Shown here piece by piece: positions 47,381 through 58,816 of a stretch of 64,000 nt of DNA. Position 1 is the stretch's first letter; the number at the start of each line of letters is the position of its first letter. The notes beneath the pieces are model-generated. The model was not told the origin of the DNA, did no database searches, and saw nothing but the letters and a program-made list of their open reading frames with translations. A program made the translations under genes and the position numbers. Location of the stretch: contig JAWPHD010001420.1 of assembly GCA_037043455.1 (NCBI GenBank), positions 62,001-126,000 on the forward strand. Reading direction: 5' to 3'. Origin of the DNA: Cyrtodaria siliqua. Taxonomy: Eukaryota > Mollusca > Bivalvia > Adapedonta > Hiatellidae.

Positions 47381-47429
47381 TATGACTGATATATCAAACA
47401 GCAATCAGTGGTAGAAAAGTTGCAGGTTC

Positions 47430-47435
47430 AATAAA
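47430..47435 (+). terminator. AATAAA polyadenylation signal, copy 2
   Basis: About 50 bases after the stop, joined to AGGGACAC of the MITE remnant exactly as in copy 1. Confidence 0.65.
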
Positions 47436-47775
47436 AGGGACACACGACAGTCTTAAAGTGTTTATCAATTTAAGTATCGAAATAGGATTTATTTATCCAG
47501 TATCATTTTGACTTTAAACAAGCTTGCATATAATTAAATACAATTTTGAGTTTTCATTGTTTCTTTTTATTCGACCGTAGGTTTAAATAGATTATTGGTG
47601 CATTGTAATCCACGTTTAAATTGTATACAAAAACAATTGCTTTATGCTATTCGTATGGTTAATATTAATGTTTGAACAAATGCAAGTTCTGCAAAATAAA
47701 AAAAATTTTTTTTTTTTTTAAAAAATAACAAAAAAATAAATGGACTCCGTGAGTTTTTAAAAAAAATCAAGATTG
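47436..47775 (+). mobile_element. remnant of AGGGAC-family TTAA MITE, copy 2
   Basis: Paralogue of 12313-12665, with the same internal words. It has a poly-A/poly-T patch at 47698-47735 and a decayed right end. Confidence 0.6.
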
Positions 47776-48117
47776 CCGCGTCAAATAAACACTTTTATGG
47801 CCCTATTTATTTTACAATTTGTATACTAACAAGCAATTTCTAATTGTAACGTTTTATTCAAAATAAATATATTTGTTGAAAAAAATAATCTAAGAAATAT
47901 GATTCAATTATTGTTGATTTATAACTGTGGTAAATGTTATCACTGTATATATGACGTTTGACTGTTGAGTTTGAACTTAATTAGTTTTATTTTATGTATT
48001 AATTTTGTGTGCATATATTACATCAGTCTGACATCGCATAAATGGTGAAGTTTGAATCAACTTGAATATAGGAGATTTCATGTTTCATTTTATCATTTTT
48101 TGTTCCCCTGCATTGTT
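47776..48117. other. non-coding, shared by both blocks
   Basis: AT-rich, aligns with 12666-13032. No gene seen. Confidence 0.5.
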
Positions 48118-48327
48118 TATAATAAACGTGGCTCCAGCGTAAATGGAGTGTCTACAATATAATTTGCGGCAACTCTGCAGTTCAGGGTGAGAAGGTTCTA
48201 GGGCCATTCTCCATATTTTATCTCGATGTACATGGAGGATGAGCCTGTATGTTCATTCCTGTTAGGTGCCATATAACCTTTCATGTGTTGGTGCGCCTTA
48301 AAACACAATTCAATTTAATTCAAAGAA
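48118..48327 (+). mobile_element. SINE (family B), copy 2
   Basis: Paralogue of 13033-13232 with the same body words and attcaatttaattcaa tail. Confidence 0.65.
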
Positions 48328-49010
48328 GATATTCATATTTTTGGAAACTACAAAAATAGAACTGTACATGTACGAACGAACAAACGAACGAATGCATGGT
48401 GTTTTACGTTACGTCAACACATAAAAAGGTCATATTGTACTTGCTGTTGAATTATTACTTCTGTAGCCTAGAACGAAGTTATAGTATTGTTATAACATAC
48501 ATAATTGCCATCTGAACTGGACATTTTTTGAAGTTAAATGAACTTTTCATTTTTCAAAACTATTGACTCTAATAATTGCAACATCTGATTGTTATAATAA
48601 ATATATTCTCTATATTACTGTAGTTATAACCTTAAATTTCGCCCAAGAAAAAAATAGCAATACTCTCCTTACCTATATTCATAGAAAATTTAACTTTGTT
48701 GAAAAATAAACATGTAATCGTTCATAACTTCTGTAGTTAAAGAAACGTACCCTCCAAATAACGGCAAAATTACACTACACAACCGTGTATCAAAACTCTG
48801 TCCATGTGTTCAGGTCATATACAATCTACATGTGTCGATTAAAAGTATAGGTTCATTCACGGGTTCTTAAAATACCCGTGATTGAATATGCGTAAAATAA
48901 ATTATGATTTGGTAGCTCTTAATAAAATACTCAGCCCTAACTTCAGCAAAAGAAATCCATAGCTGTTTATTAGAAACATTACGGTATTCATGGAGTTTGT
49001 ACGATTGTAC
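48328..49010. other. non-coding, single 42-bp unit
   Basis: Aligns with 13233-14372 but has only one unit (48763-48796) of the repeat that forms twelve units in copy 1. Confidence 0.6.
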
Positions 49011-49189
49011 AACCAGGCCAAATAAAAACGACAACCAGGCCAAATAAAAACGACATCCGGGCCAAATAAAAACGACAACCAGGCCAAATAAAAACGACAT
49101 CCGGGCCAAATAAAAACGACAACCAGGCTAGATACAAACGACAACCAGGCCAAATAAAAACGACATCCGGGCCAAATAAAAACGAAGTA
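49011..49189 (+). repeat. 22-bp repeat, about eight units
   Basis: Units of aaccaggccaaataaaaacg followed by ac, alternating with an atccgggcc variant. Copy 1 has two units. Minus-strand frames of 80-96 codons across it translate the repeat and are not genes. Confidence 0.9.
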
Positions 49190-49222
49190 CATAAGGTCAA
49201 GCCTAAATTAAGCTGTTGTATA

Positions 49223-50028
49223 ACACACCAGCCAGATTGAATAGTGCACACTAGTCAGACTCTTGCACACAGTCAGACTTAGTATAGCGCACCAGTCATA
49301 TCGAGTATAGCACACTAGTCTGTCAGAGAATAGCACATAAGTCGGATTTAGTATTGCACACCAGTCAGACTGAGTGTAGCACACCAGTAAGAGAATAGCA
49401 CACAAGTCGGATTGAGTACTGCGCACCAGTCAGACTGAGAATAGCACACCAGTCAGACTGAGTATAGCACACCAGTTAGACTGAGTATAGCGCACCAATC
49501 AGACTGAGTATAGCACACCAGTTAGACTGCGAATAACGCACAGGTCGGATTGAGTACTGCGCACTAGTCAGACTGAGAATAGCAAACAAGACGGACTGAG
49601 TACTGCGCACCAGTCAGACTGAGTATAGCACACAAGTCGGATTGAGTACTGCGCACCAGTCAGACTGAGCATAGCACAAAAGTCGGATTGAGTACTGCGC
49701 ACCAGTCAGACTGAGAATAGCACACCTGTCAGACTGAGTATAGCACACCAGTTAGACTGCGAATAACGCACAGGTCGGATTGAGTACTGAGCACCAGTCA
49801 GACTGAGAATAGCAAACAAGTCGGACTGAGTACTGCGCACCAGTCAGACTGAGTATAGCACACAAGTCGGACTGAGTACTGCGCACCAGTCTGACTGAGA
49901 ATAACACACGTCGGATTGAGTACTGCGCACCAGTCATACTGAGAATAGCACACAAGTCGGATTGAGTTCTGTGCACCAGTCAGACTGAGAATAGCACACC
50001 AGTCGGACTGAGTATAGCACACCGGTCA
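49223..50028 (+). repeat. 23-bp satellite, short array (~35 units)
   Basis: Same unit and same flanks as the 15.9-kb array (left taacacaccagccagattg, right cacaccggtcaatgaattg), but only about 0.8 kb. Some units are truncated. An internal duplication recurs at about 49500-49600 and 49740-49840. Confidence 0.95.
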
Positions 50029-50510
50029 ATGAATTGAGTTTATGTTAATTTGGCGTTCCATAAGGCCAAACCCCAAAACTGGATCATCGAATTAGGCGGC
50101 CCAACTCATAATTAATTTTACGCATATTCAATCACGTGTATTTTAAGAACCCGTAAAAGAAAACTTTACTAAGATAAGATTTATTTTGAGTCGGCAAGAC
50201 ATACAATGAGACAACATAAGCTTTGATGAGCTTTTGAACTGACTAATCTACGGACTACTTTTAATTGGCACATATACAATATAATATGACCTGAACACCT
50301 GGCTAGAGATTTTGATAAACGGTTTTGTAGTATAATTTTGCCGTTATTTGGAGGGTTAGTGTTTTTAAAGAGCTAAATATATTTCCTTTAAATAGCTGTG
50401 TACCAGGGCCCCGTTTTATGAAACAACTTACGACCATTTTGATCGTAAATTAATTTCTGAAATGCTTCACTATAAATTACACTTCTCAAATAAACGTGAT
50501 TTCCTTTCAC
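50029..50510. other. non-coding flank of satellite, copy 2
   Basis: Aligns with 30371-30846. No gene. Confidence 0.5.
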
Positions 50511-51643
50511 ATTGAATTGAATTGAAGACTTTATTTTAAAAGGGTATCCCAGTTAGTAAAAGAAAAATCTTCCCGAGGCCCTCTTTACAAAGCAAACAGA
50601 GTAAACAAATATATACACAAGTTTATAGCAGCAACACAACGATATTGACAATGGAAACAAAAGTGTTCACAAAAGAATAAAATAAAAGTCTATATACCAA
50701 TGTTCACGAAAACAATTTCAGTTATACTGTACTTTTTATCCACTTTATATAATTGTTTGAAAAATATTTAACTGACGTGCAAGATCTTATATGCTCTGGG
50801 ATTTCGTTCCAAATTAATGGCCCAGAGTAAGATATACTTCCTTTAAAAAGCTCCTTATTTGGCTTAGGAATCTTAAAGTTAATATCACAATGAGATCGTA
50901 AATTGTGTGACCTTATGTTATGTAACTCAAACATATTCAATATATAAGAAGGAACAAGCTGCTTAGAAACTTAGCTTTATTTAGGACAATTCTTTGGTCA
51001 ATTGTCATTGCATTTATAGTGTTCATTGCATCATTTAAACATGTATATTCATTGCCTAATATAATATGACAAGCTCTTCTTTGTATTTTTAAAAGAGTAT
51101 TAATTTTCCCCTTCGTTGTATTTTCCAATATAATATTGCAAAAATCTAAATGTGGCTGGATATAAGCCTTATAGTAAATATGTCTATAGTTAAGTGATAT
51201 GTATTGCTTTATTCTAGATAATAGCCACAGATATGATGATAATTTCTTTCGAATGCGTACTATATGTTCATCCCACTTAAGGTTTTCATTCAGGTTTACG
51301 CCTAATACTTTACTTTCAGAGGTCAATTGAATATCAATGTTAATGTAGTTTAAAGACATAGGCGAGTGTTGTAGTACTGCGCGCTTCTGAGGTGTTGTAA
51401 TTAATAAGACTTTAGTTTTTTCAGTGTTTAATACCATACGCCGTTTTCTAAGCACCAGTTTTGCAATATATGCAGTGCAGCTTGCAGATTATATTCAATT
51501 GTAATTAACGAATCATTAATATCATATAGTGTTGTATCGTTCGCATACATATCAGTATGACTTTAGTCTTACGGTGTCACTCGTATGTAGAGGTAGATCA
51601 TTAATAAATATTAAGAAACACAGGGGGCCAAGTAAGGCACCTG
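50511..51643 (-). pseudogene. LINE remnant, copy 2 (RT palm/thumb and C-terminus)
   Basis: Minus strand. The longest frame (51455-50937, 172 codons) covers the region after the catalytic motif: GVNLNENLKWDEHI, YYKAYIQPHLDFCN and LLKIQRRACHIILGNEY. A second frame (50940-50722) holds the C-terminus (SISYSGPLIWNEIPEHI). The catalytic motif upstream, near 51545, is again YAND. Everything N-terminal to it is gone through the deletion at 51643. The 3' tail is cttcaattcaattcaatg. Confidence 0.8.
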
Positions 51644-52174
51644 GTATTCGTGATAGTATTAAATGTGATATACATGGTATATCATGGTAGTATTACTTGT
51701 GATATACAGTGGTCATGGTAGTATTACAATACAAGGTCTGGTACTTGTGCGATGGAGTTTGTGAATATCATCAACAAGTAAGTGGTCTTAAGAATCAGCT
51801 TCAGCCACATGCAATGCCAGGTTACAGACAAAGCTATGCGCTATATGCCAGTGTTTATAAAACATGGTATGGAGCATGGTAGACATTGCCCAGTACAAGA
51901 CAATCCCCTACACCACCAAACAAAATCTCCAATCAATACTTAATTTAGAAGAGCAAAAAAGGGCTCACATCGAAAGCAGACAAGGACAAGCATATAAACG
52001 TAAGATTAACACCAGCACAGGGAGTTATGAAAAGATCTATATTAAACAAGAGCTGTCGAAAGGACACCATGCTTCACGATTCAGAGTCAATTTTAAACAA
52101 GCCAGTCCACTGACACTTCTGTCTCACCAACCATGGTGCCAGTTCATTCACAAGGTCAAGTCTTAACTGTGGAG
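51644..52174. other. minisatellite remnant and shared non-coding
   Basis: Begins at the deletion junction. It holds a few catggtagtat units and then sequence aligned with 34366-34804. No supported gene. Confidence 0.5.
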
Positions 52175-52446
52175 GTTAGATGGTGTTGAGGTGGTGGTGA
52201 GGTGAGGGCGTAGGGGTACAGGGAGGGATAGTCAGTAAACATATATACCAAATATCAAAGCAAGACATTCAATACCTCAGAAAGAATATGAACTTGAAAA
52301 GGGTGGACAGGGGAGTGAAATGAAGTGTTACTGAATAGGGAAAAAACAGAGACATGGTAAATGAAGAGAAACCAAAAAGAATAGAACACATATTTGTCTA
52401 TTTATCTGGGGTGATGGTGGCGGTGGTGTAGAGGCGTGAGGAGAGA

Positions 52447-52485
52447 GGGGGGGGGGGGGGGGGGGGGGGGGGGGAGGGGGGGGGG
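52447..52485 (+). repeat. poly-G tract (28 G, A, 10 G)
   Basis: Expanded relative to copy 1, where the equivalent site (about 35117-35135) is a short ggggggaggg. Confidence 0.9.
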
Positions 52486-52804
52486 TTATGGGACTAATTA
52501 AATTTACAGGCTTGCCAATGTTATTTGATGTATGCAGTGAGTGTCATTGAAATATGAGAACCTGCTTAAAAAAACTTGAACCTGAAACTCTAGTTGAAAA
52601 CAAATTATCATCTGGCTAAAATGAAATAAAAAGTTATGAAACATGCGTCTGTAAATGTCCTTGATGACTCTGATGACACTTGTCAAGTTCCTTTGACAGA
52701 GATGTATGGCTAATGAATACTGAAATAAATGGACTTGCCAACAAATAAAATAAAAGAAATGCTAAATCGTACACCTTTTTTAAAATACAATACAGAAAAT
52801 ATTT

Positions 52805-53240
52805 ATTGAGAAAAATGGCAATAATTTTACAAAAATGCAATACAGAGTTATGGAACATATGTCTACTAGCATCCACGCTTTATGAAGTTGTATTACTAAT
52901 TAACAATCATCTTTTGAAATACAAGGACTTGCCTAAAAACTTTAACCAAATTTTGAAGTCGAAAAAGGGACATAACTTTGCTTCAATGCAATACAGAGTT
53001 ATGGAACATGTGTTTACTAGTGCCTTTGATATTCCAAGCTTTATTGATCGAAGTTTTGTTGATGTACAACTTTCAGTTGTTAAAATACATGGACTTGTCA
53101 AAAAAGAACTTTAACCAGAAAATTCAAAGTAAGAAAAGGGCCACGCTTTTGCTTAAATGCAATACAGCGTTATGGAACGTGTGTCTACCAGTGTCCTTGA
53201 TGGTACTGATGGCATATTTCAAGTTTTACTGACCAGTGGT
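52805..53240 (+). repeat. ~165-bp core-repeat units (three)
   Basis: Three units, each containing gcaatacag.gttatggaac and gtgtctac.agtg words, at about 52837, 52987 and 53159. This is a mollusc-type interspersed repeat with a tandem core. The frames at 52806-53114 and 52978-53232 are by-products. Confidence 0.65.
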
Positions 53241-53279
53241 TGCTGAAATAATTGAACTTGGCAAACAACTGAAAACCAA

Positions 53280-53545
53280 TGTCGACGCAGACGTTGAGTA
53301 GCTCTAAAAAAAGCTCTTCTTATTCTACAAATAGTAAAACTTATTTTAAAAAAACCCAAAACATTCTGGCTTTCAAGTTGATGAAAAAAAATCTGGCCGG
53401 TGTACTAGGCGAAATAAAAATCCCGGCTTTAAAGAAATGCAAAAAAAAAATTCCGGCTGAAAGGGAAATCCCAGGCCCCACCTTAAAAATAGGGTCGGTC
53501 GGGCCACCGGCAACACAGGTATTTATTTATTTGGCCTGACTTAAA
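53280..53545. mobile_element. right-end fragment of aggccaaa MITE family
   Basis: The last ~60 bases match 1340-1390 (tagggtcggtcgggccaccg then caacacaggtat and ttggcct). The interior is unlike the short form. Confidence 0.55.
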
Positions 53546-53669
53546 ATCAAATATAGGGCCAGATGGCATGATTTGACGTCTAAGGATGAGTTTGACCTTG
53601 GAGCTACGGAACTGGATTTTGCACTTGAAAATCCATAAATGTTATAGATCGGACACGACCTACATGAGA

Positions 53670-53900
53670 CCAAACAAAATAGGTGTGTTTCCTATTGCAT
53701 GCTCTAAAAATAATAGGGTAGGTCGGTAGGTATTTTTTTTTTCTTTTTTTTTTTTCTTCTTTTTTTCAGTGTTCACCACAACAAGACGACGTGTTCTTTC
53801 TTTTTTTGTGAGCAAGATGTTGTGAGATTCTATTCATCTCATAAACCCCATACAAGTTGATGATACAACTGAAAGTTTCTTGTGATGTTGTCCGTTTCCC
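53670..53900. mobile_element. left-end fragment of aggccaaa MITE family
   Basis: Matches 1110-1290: accaaac, aaaataggtgtgtttcctat, tgcatgctctaaaaa, ataaaccccat and gttgatgatac. The right terminus is missing. Confidence 0.6.
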
Positions 53901-54526
53901 AAGATATAAGACCGCCCCAGTTAAATACTATTATAAACGTCCAAGTGTTTTAAAATTCATAGAGCTAATGAAAACACGTAATTAAGAAAGAGTTGTTTAA
54001 TTTATCTTGGTTTATAGCGAGCACAGCTCGCGTCGCGAAGCGATGCGCGAGCGCAAGCGAACTCCTATGGTATCATGCAGGCGAAAGTAAACATACCCAT
54101 CCATCCTTTTGAAAAGTCTTGGGTAATTTACGGCAGTTTATGGGCGACGTCAACCGTAAAGTAGCATATTTCGTTACGAAATTAACGAGATAAGCATTCG
54201 TAGAAATCATTAAGAATGGTGGTTTCCAAGCAGAATGAGGTGAAAAAAACATTAAAAACCTTTGTCGAACCCATCCAAAAATGACAAGCATAGCCCAAAG
54301 TGTTACCTTGCGTGTTTTTCATTGGCGAAAATTCGTCAACACATTTCACAGTTTAAAAAAAGTAGATTTCGTGTCGCAGAAATGTATATGTCTTTTGCTA
54401 ACCGATTAGGATAAACAAATGATTTGGTTAAAAACTATCTTTCATTTGTTTATTTTCCCGTTAAACCATAAATGCAATCGGAATTCTTCGCAGATTTCCG
54501 TATTCGGTCGTCTACTATTGTAACAC
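53901..54526. other. non-coding, includes GC-rich palindromic patch
   Basis: Around 54020-54062 there is a cluster of gcgagc/gctcgc words (cgcgtcgcgaagcgatgcgc). No gene recognised. Confidence 0.45.
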
Positions 54527-54675
54527 TCGGAACTGCCTCGTCGGATTCCGTCACTCGGGTGGACGGAAATTGGCGAAGAGTTCCGATCGCTTTTGTAAGC
54601 CACAATCGGAACTCTTCGCCAATTTCCGTACTCGGTAATATTCCCGAGTGACGGAATCCAACGAGGCAGTTCCGA
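54527..54675. repeat. large inverted repeat (foldback)
   Basis: The left arm runs tcggaactgcctcgt .. ggattccgtcactcggg .. ggaaattggcgaagagttcc. The right arm mirrors it from atcggaactcttcgccaatt to acgaggcagttccga. The loop is about 17 bases. The minus-strand frames here (54442-54798, 54450-54689) result from the palindrome. Confidence 0.8.
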
Positions 54676-54884
54676 TTGTTGTAAGCCATTGACGGAAATC
54701 GACGAGGTTATTCCGTGTTCATTCGTGTCAAACCCGAACAATCTGGCAATTTCCGGAAATGTTACGGAAATTATAATACAATGACAAGACGTCATCATCG
54801 TATGTCATCACATTATGACGTAGGCTATGGTCTGTTAGTAAACAATTAGTGAGCAAGGTGCTTATTACCGATCCATCTTTCTTT

Positions 54885-54913
54885 CTTTCTTCTTTCTTTC
54901 TTCCTTCCTTCCA
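54885..54913 (+). repeat. ttct/ttcc simple repeat
   Basis: Short pyrimidine tetranucleotide repeat with one interruption. Confidence 0.85.
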
Positions 54914-55171
54914 ATACTATTGACGTATTATACACATACTTATGATTATCACAGTTTCGTTTCTGTGGATGAGTTTACCTGCAGGCTTTTTTATGATAAC
55001 CACAGAAGTTCAGCGAGATTTTTAACCTGAATAGGGTATGTCTCTCCCTGCGCAGGAGACCAACGGCTTTACATCAGTAGGGAGAATGACATACTTTCAC
55101 AGTAATTTTAACTATCTTACACGAATAGTTCTAGATCTAAGGGAGTGCGTTTTCAATTCTCGAGACGTGAA
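54914..55171. other. non-coding spacer
   Basis: No feature recognised. Confidence 0.4.
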
Positions 55172-55243
55172 CCTCCGGGAGTCGAACCCCAGACATCTAT
55201 ATCCAGAGGCAAGGAAGCTAACCACTCTGTCATCGCACACAGT
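55172..55243 (-). mobile_element. tRNA-like sequence (SINE head or tRNA relic)
   Basis: On the minus strand an A box (gacagagtggttagc) and a B box (ggggttcgactcccgg) are about 45 bases apart, in tRNA order. The acceptor stem pairs poorly, so a working tRNA is unlikely. Confidence 0.5.
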
Positions 55244-57145
55244 AACATTATGGTAAAATATAACTACTAGTATTTAGAACAACACCAGGTCTAGAGTGAC
55301 TAAACGATGGTTATGCCCAAGATGTTGCTCACACTGGCAGGGGTAGGAACAGCCTCCTTCCCGAGATCCCAATAATTTGACTGGCGTGTTTGGGTAGGGG
55401 AAGTTCAAAAGGTATTTTTACGGTACCCTATGTTTCATATTTTGGGGCGCTTCGACCTTTTATCCAAAAATGGTTTTAATGAGTTGGGCAAACCGAAATT
55501 AAGACATCCTGAAACTATTAAATTGAGGCTAACTGAAGTTATTTTTGAGATTTCTTATTTTTTTGCTGTCCCAGCAACACGGCAGATGTACACCCGAAAG
55601 AGGCTAATGCAGGATGTAGACAGATAGATAGGAATTTACATCATCTGAACTGATGGCTGTAAAATATTTATTTTTTAACCAAATTTCCAAACTAAGGTGC
55701 TTTTATTTACCACTAAAATTGCCAGTTCCAATTATATATAATGTATTTACATTTTGTTAAAATTACTCACTCACATAGCTGAAAAACCTTTAGCTCAAAC
55801 AAACGCCCGAAATAATAGCAAATTTGTCGGGTTTAGACTCCACCTTATCCGAGCCTTATGCGTACACAGCCAGATGAAATATCAAAAATCGTAAAAAGGG
55901 CTGGTAAGGTCAGAGAAGGCTCGGATTAGACTATACCATAATGTACAGAATGGGTATTTTTTATTTTTGGCTGGATTGCTTAGCAAATCTAGGCTTACAG
56001 TTTGGCGATTTCCATGTGTCTGTCCGTCTATCCGTCCGTCCGTCTACTAGTTTTGAAGTTTTCGTTAAAGTTTTTGTTTTTTCCTCATTTCTCAAAAATG
56101 AATTGTCGAAAAGCTTTGAAACTTGACACTTGTTCAACATCATTACAAATGTTATATGAAAATAACCCTAACTATGTCATGTATTTTACCTGGAGTACCC
56201 CCCTTTTCACACAGATTTTTCACTTAAAATGTTAAATTCGCAATCCGGCTTTCGCGCCACTATTGGTGCTTCACCTTTTTTTTGTTACTTTTAACAAAGT
56301 TTAAGGTTTCCACTGGACCCCCATATAAATGTAACGTTCCTATGCCAGTGTACCTGTAACCGGTCATCCGGTTTGGTCTGATGCTACGGAGTAGTTCAAA
56401 TTTGAAGGTGATGAAAACACGGTTTGGAAACTTTACCTGTCTTCTGCTTCAATCGATCTATGCTTTTTCTCTGTCCTATCATTTCACTATTTTTGTTTTT
56501 CTACCACCGACAGAAACATAAGGGTCAAATAGGACACTCAGTTTCTTAAAATATAGATGTAGAAATTAATAAGTATCTTGAGCACAGCTAGTGCTAAACA
56601 TCAAGAACAGTGAAACAAACCAACGTCTTTTCTACATAGCATTTGATGAATTTGGTGCATTTTCAGAATATATTGATGAAAAACGTCGGAACCGGTGTCC
56701 TCCACCCCCAGACATACTCAACTAAATATTGAACTAATATTCTGAAAATGGACCACCATTTATTAAATGTCAAGTAGGAAACAACAAATTCCTATGTTTT
56801 AAAATCATTGTACTTTTCTCAAACATACATCATCATAATGATTAATCAATTTAACACACGTTGAAGACGTCTATTCAAATAAAAAAAAACTTAAATCATA
56901 TATATACATTTTTTCGTAATGACATAACGTTGAAACCGTAATTACATGTAACATGTTGTTCGGCAAAAAAGTATACGCGTGCTGATATCACGGTTTATGT
57001 ATATATATCTTACATACGCTGATGTAGTAGCAGCTTTTATGACGGTTGGTGATTCAGCCAATGTCGATCCAGACTGGATCATGACTAGATAGCCGTTAGA
57101 AATTCGTTCCATGCCATATATGTCCTGTCTGGGCGAATTGAAATT
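55244..57145. other. non-coding, repeat fragments
   Basis: Includes a gtctgtccgtctatccgtcc stretch (56017-56045), the signature 5' portion of mollusc hairpin-ended repeats, and AT-rich sequence. No exon could be supported. Confidence 0.45.
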
Positions 57146-57425
57146 TGACCGAAGCACTGTGGTGTACTGGTTAGAGCGTCTGCCTTGCATTCGGGAGGTC
57201 GTGGGTTCGAGTCCCCTGACCGCGTCATACCAGATACTTTAAAAATGGAACCCTTGCCTGACGAGCAAATAATGGGTAGTGCTACGACTGATTGACCAGT
57301 GTCAGAATAATGTGACTGGTATCATGTCTACTACGGTGTGGTATTCCAGTGTGGCAGCACTATAAAGAAACCATTGAGTTCGCTGCTTCAAGTAAACATA
57401 TCATCACATCACACACAAACACACA
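57146..57425 (+). mobile_element. tRNA-derived SINE, MetaSINE-like
   Basis: tRNA-like head with an A box (ggtgtactggttagagcg) and a B box (gtgggttcgagtcccctg). The body contains gtcagaataatgtgactgg, tggtattccagtgtggcagc and actataaa, like the bivalve SINEs with a conserved central domain. It ends in a catcacatcacac tail. The subfamily name is from memory. Confidence 0.7.
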
Positions 57426-57503
57426 GATAAAAGTCCAGACTCCATTGTGCCTATAATCGTCGGGTAGGACGCCTGTCGTAGGCGGACGAATTATAATCCT
57501 TAG

Positions 57504-57504
<1 letters not shown>

Positions 57505-57538
<34 letters not shown>
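57505..57538 (+). repeat. (CA)n microsatellite
   Basis: About 17 CA units, uninterrupted. Confidence 0.95.
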
Positions 57539-57539
<1 letters not shown>

Positions 57540-57603
57540 ATTGAAATGTGTTGGGGTGGGATGTCACGATTCAGAAGGCACGTACAGGTAGACTTGCACT
57601 AGA

Positions 57604-57679
57604 CGTGAGAATCATGGCTCTTATGGTGGTATGTACCTACCATGGTATAGGTACACGCCATAAGAGCTACGATTCTCGC
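57604..57679. repeat. hairpin, ~33-bp arms
   Basis: The left arm cgtgagaatcatggctctta and ggtatgtacct is mirrored by aggtacacgcc and ataagagctacgattctcgc, with a few mismatches. Confidence 0.75.
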
Positions 57680-58281
57680 AGCTAGACTTGTACATAATTA
57701 ATCATTATGATGATGTATATACATACGCAGCGGCACAATCAAACATGAACTGTGCTCGCCCTATAGGTTTAACCTATTTCATATTAAAAGAAGCATTTGA
57801 TACTCGTAAAGATTTATTGTTTAATCAAAACTAGGTTTATCCTCGAATGAAAAATATTATCAATTACTTATTTATGTTATTGCTTTTGTGATTTTTAATT
57901 TAATTTGCGTAAGTTAAAGTTCAGTGTCATTTTCACATATTTATTCAATTATTTAATATTACAAATTATTCAATAATACAATTTATATCAAGGATTTGTC
58001 CATTTTATGGACAATGGACAAATCCTTGAGAAAAATGACCCATGTTAAAAAAATACTTAATTAAACTTTGTTTCTGTTTCCCCTCCATTTTTGTGTTAAT
58101 TATGGGGTAATGAATACATAAATAAGGCCAAATGAGGAATTAAGATAGTTAAACCATCAGAAAAATCTGCACACGCTCTGACATCACAGAACCTCGCGAA
58201 CTCGCGTTTCACTAGGAAATAGTCCCACTCCGAGTTACGTCCCTGGATTCAATTGCAAAGCAAAACAAAAACACGTGAAAG
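57680..58281. other. non-coding, upstream of putative first exon
   Basis: Contains a perfect hairpin at 57989-58028 (16-bp arms caaggatttgtccatt). Just before the putative ATG there are gctctgacatcacag (CRE-like), ctcgcgaactcgcg and an E-box cacgtg at about 58272. Any promoter role is inference. Confidence 0.4.
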
Positions 58282-58323
58282 ATGTCGGGAGCACATGGAA
58301 AGGTCGTAAATAAAAAGAAACCG
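58282..58323 (+). CDS. putative first coding exon of an unrecognised gene
   Basis: The ATG at 58282 (context aaagATGT) opens 14 codons, MSGAHGKVVNKKKP, ending exactly at a consensus donor (CCG/GTGAGT). A plausible partner exon with a matching phase is at 63868. If joined, the N-terminus would be strongly basic, with no signal peptide. The product is not recognised. Short exons like this can occur by chance, so support rests on the ATG, the donor, the phase match and the GC-rich upstream patch. Confidence 0.4.
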
Positions 58324-58596
58324 GTGAGTATATTCATAAATTACTTCATTTCTAAACTAAACATCATGTTTATGTTGCTGTCTTTGAAATAAACGAATTA
58401 AACAATAACCTATGTGGGTTTATCAATAATTTATAAAAAATTACGCAAATATGCATTGTTTTCGCCTTGTACTGGTATTTCGGATACACAACAAAACAAA
58501 TGATTGCTACGAAGATTTTAATTTTCACAAAACAAAGTATTGTCCGCTGCAATGCACTGTAGTTAGCGAAATAAAACTTCTATCCAGGTCTGTTTT

Positions 58597-58630
58597 TATG
58601 CCCCCACCACCGGAATGGTGAGGGGGCATA
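58597..58630. repeat. hairpin tatgccccca..gggggcata
   Basis: 34-bp stem-loop typical of the termini of mollusc gggggcat elements. It is preceded by a T run. The body of such an element is not contiguous here. The closest relative ends at about 61820. Confidence 0.55.
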
Positions 58631-58816
58631 TTATATAATTACTAGTCTACACTATTCAACTTTTATAATCGGTCACCCAGGTGTTTTGAAAATAACACGA
58701 ATACTGAAAACTGGAAATCACCGAAACACATACCAATATGTCATTAAGTTTATCAACAAGGTTTTAGTCCAATCAAGGCAGATTAAGTTTAATAAATCGC
58801 TTCTGATATTTGTTAA

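Larger units (their letters stand above)
39661..52955 (+). repeat. segmental duplication, copy 2
   Basis: Second member of the paralogous pair, direct orientation, about 4 kb downstream of copy 1. Lacks most of the satellite (0.8 against 15.9 kb), most of the 39-bp and 42-bp units, and a 2.2-kb segment of the LINE and its flank. It gained the elements at 40418-41429 and 43377-44612. It carries the intact B-box/NHL gene. Confidence 0.9.

Noticed and set aside
48867..49251. Minus-strand hydrophobic frames (repeated F, W, L) that look like membrane segments
   Set aside because: They are the 22-bp repeat read in three frames. Copy 1 has only two units.
50722..51455. Active reverse transcriptase gene
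   Set aside because: The N-terminal half is deleted, the catalytic motif is altered, and the frame is broken between 50940 and 50937.
54442..54798. 118-codon minus-strand frame
   Set aside because: Spans the 150-bp palindrome and has no domain. The open frame mirrors itself on the other arm.
57146..57225. Functional tRNA (Ala/Gly-like)
   Set aside because: A and B boxes are good but the sequence is followed by a SINE body, and acceptor ends do not pair.
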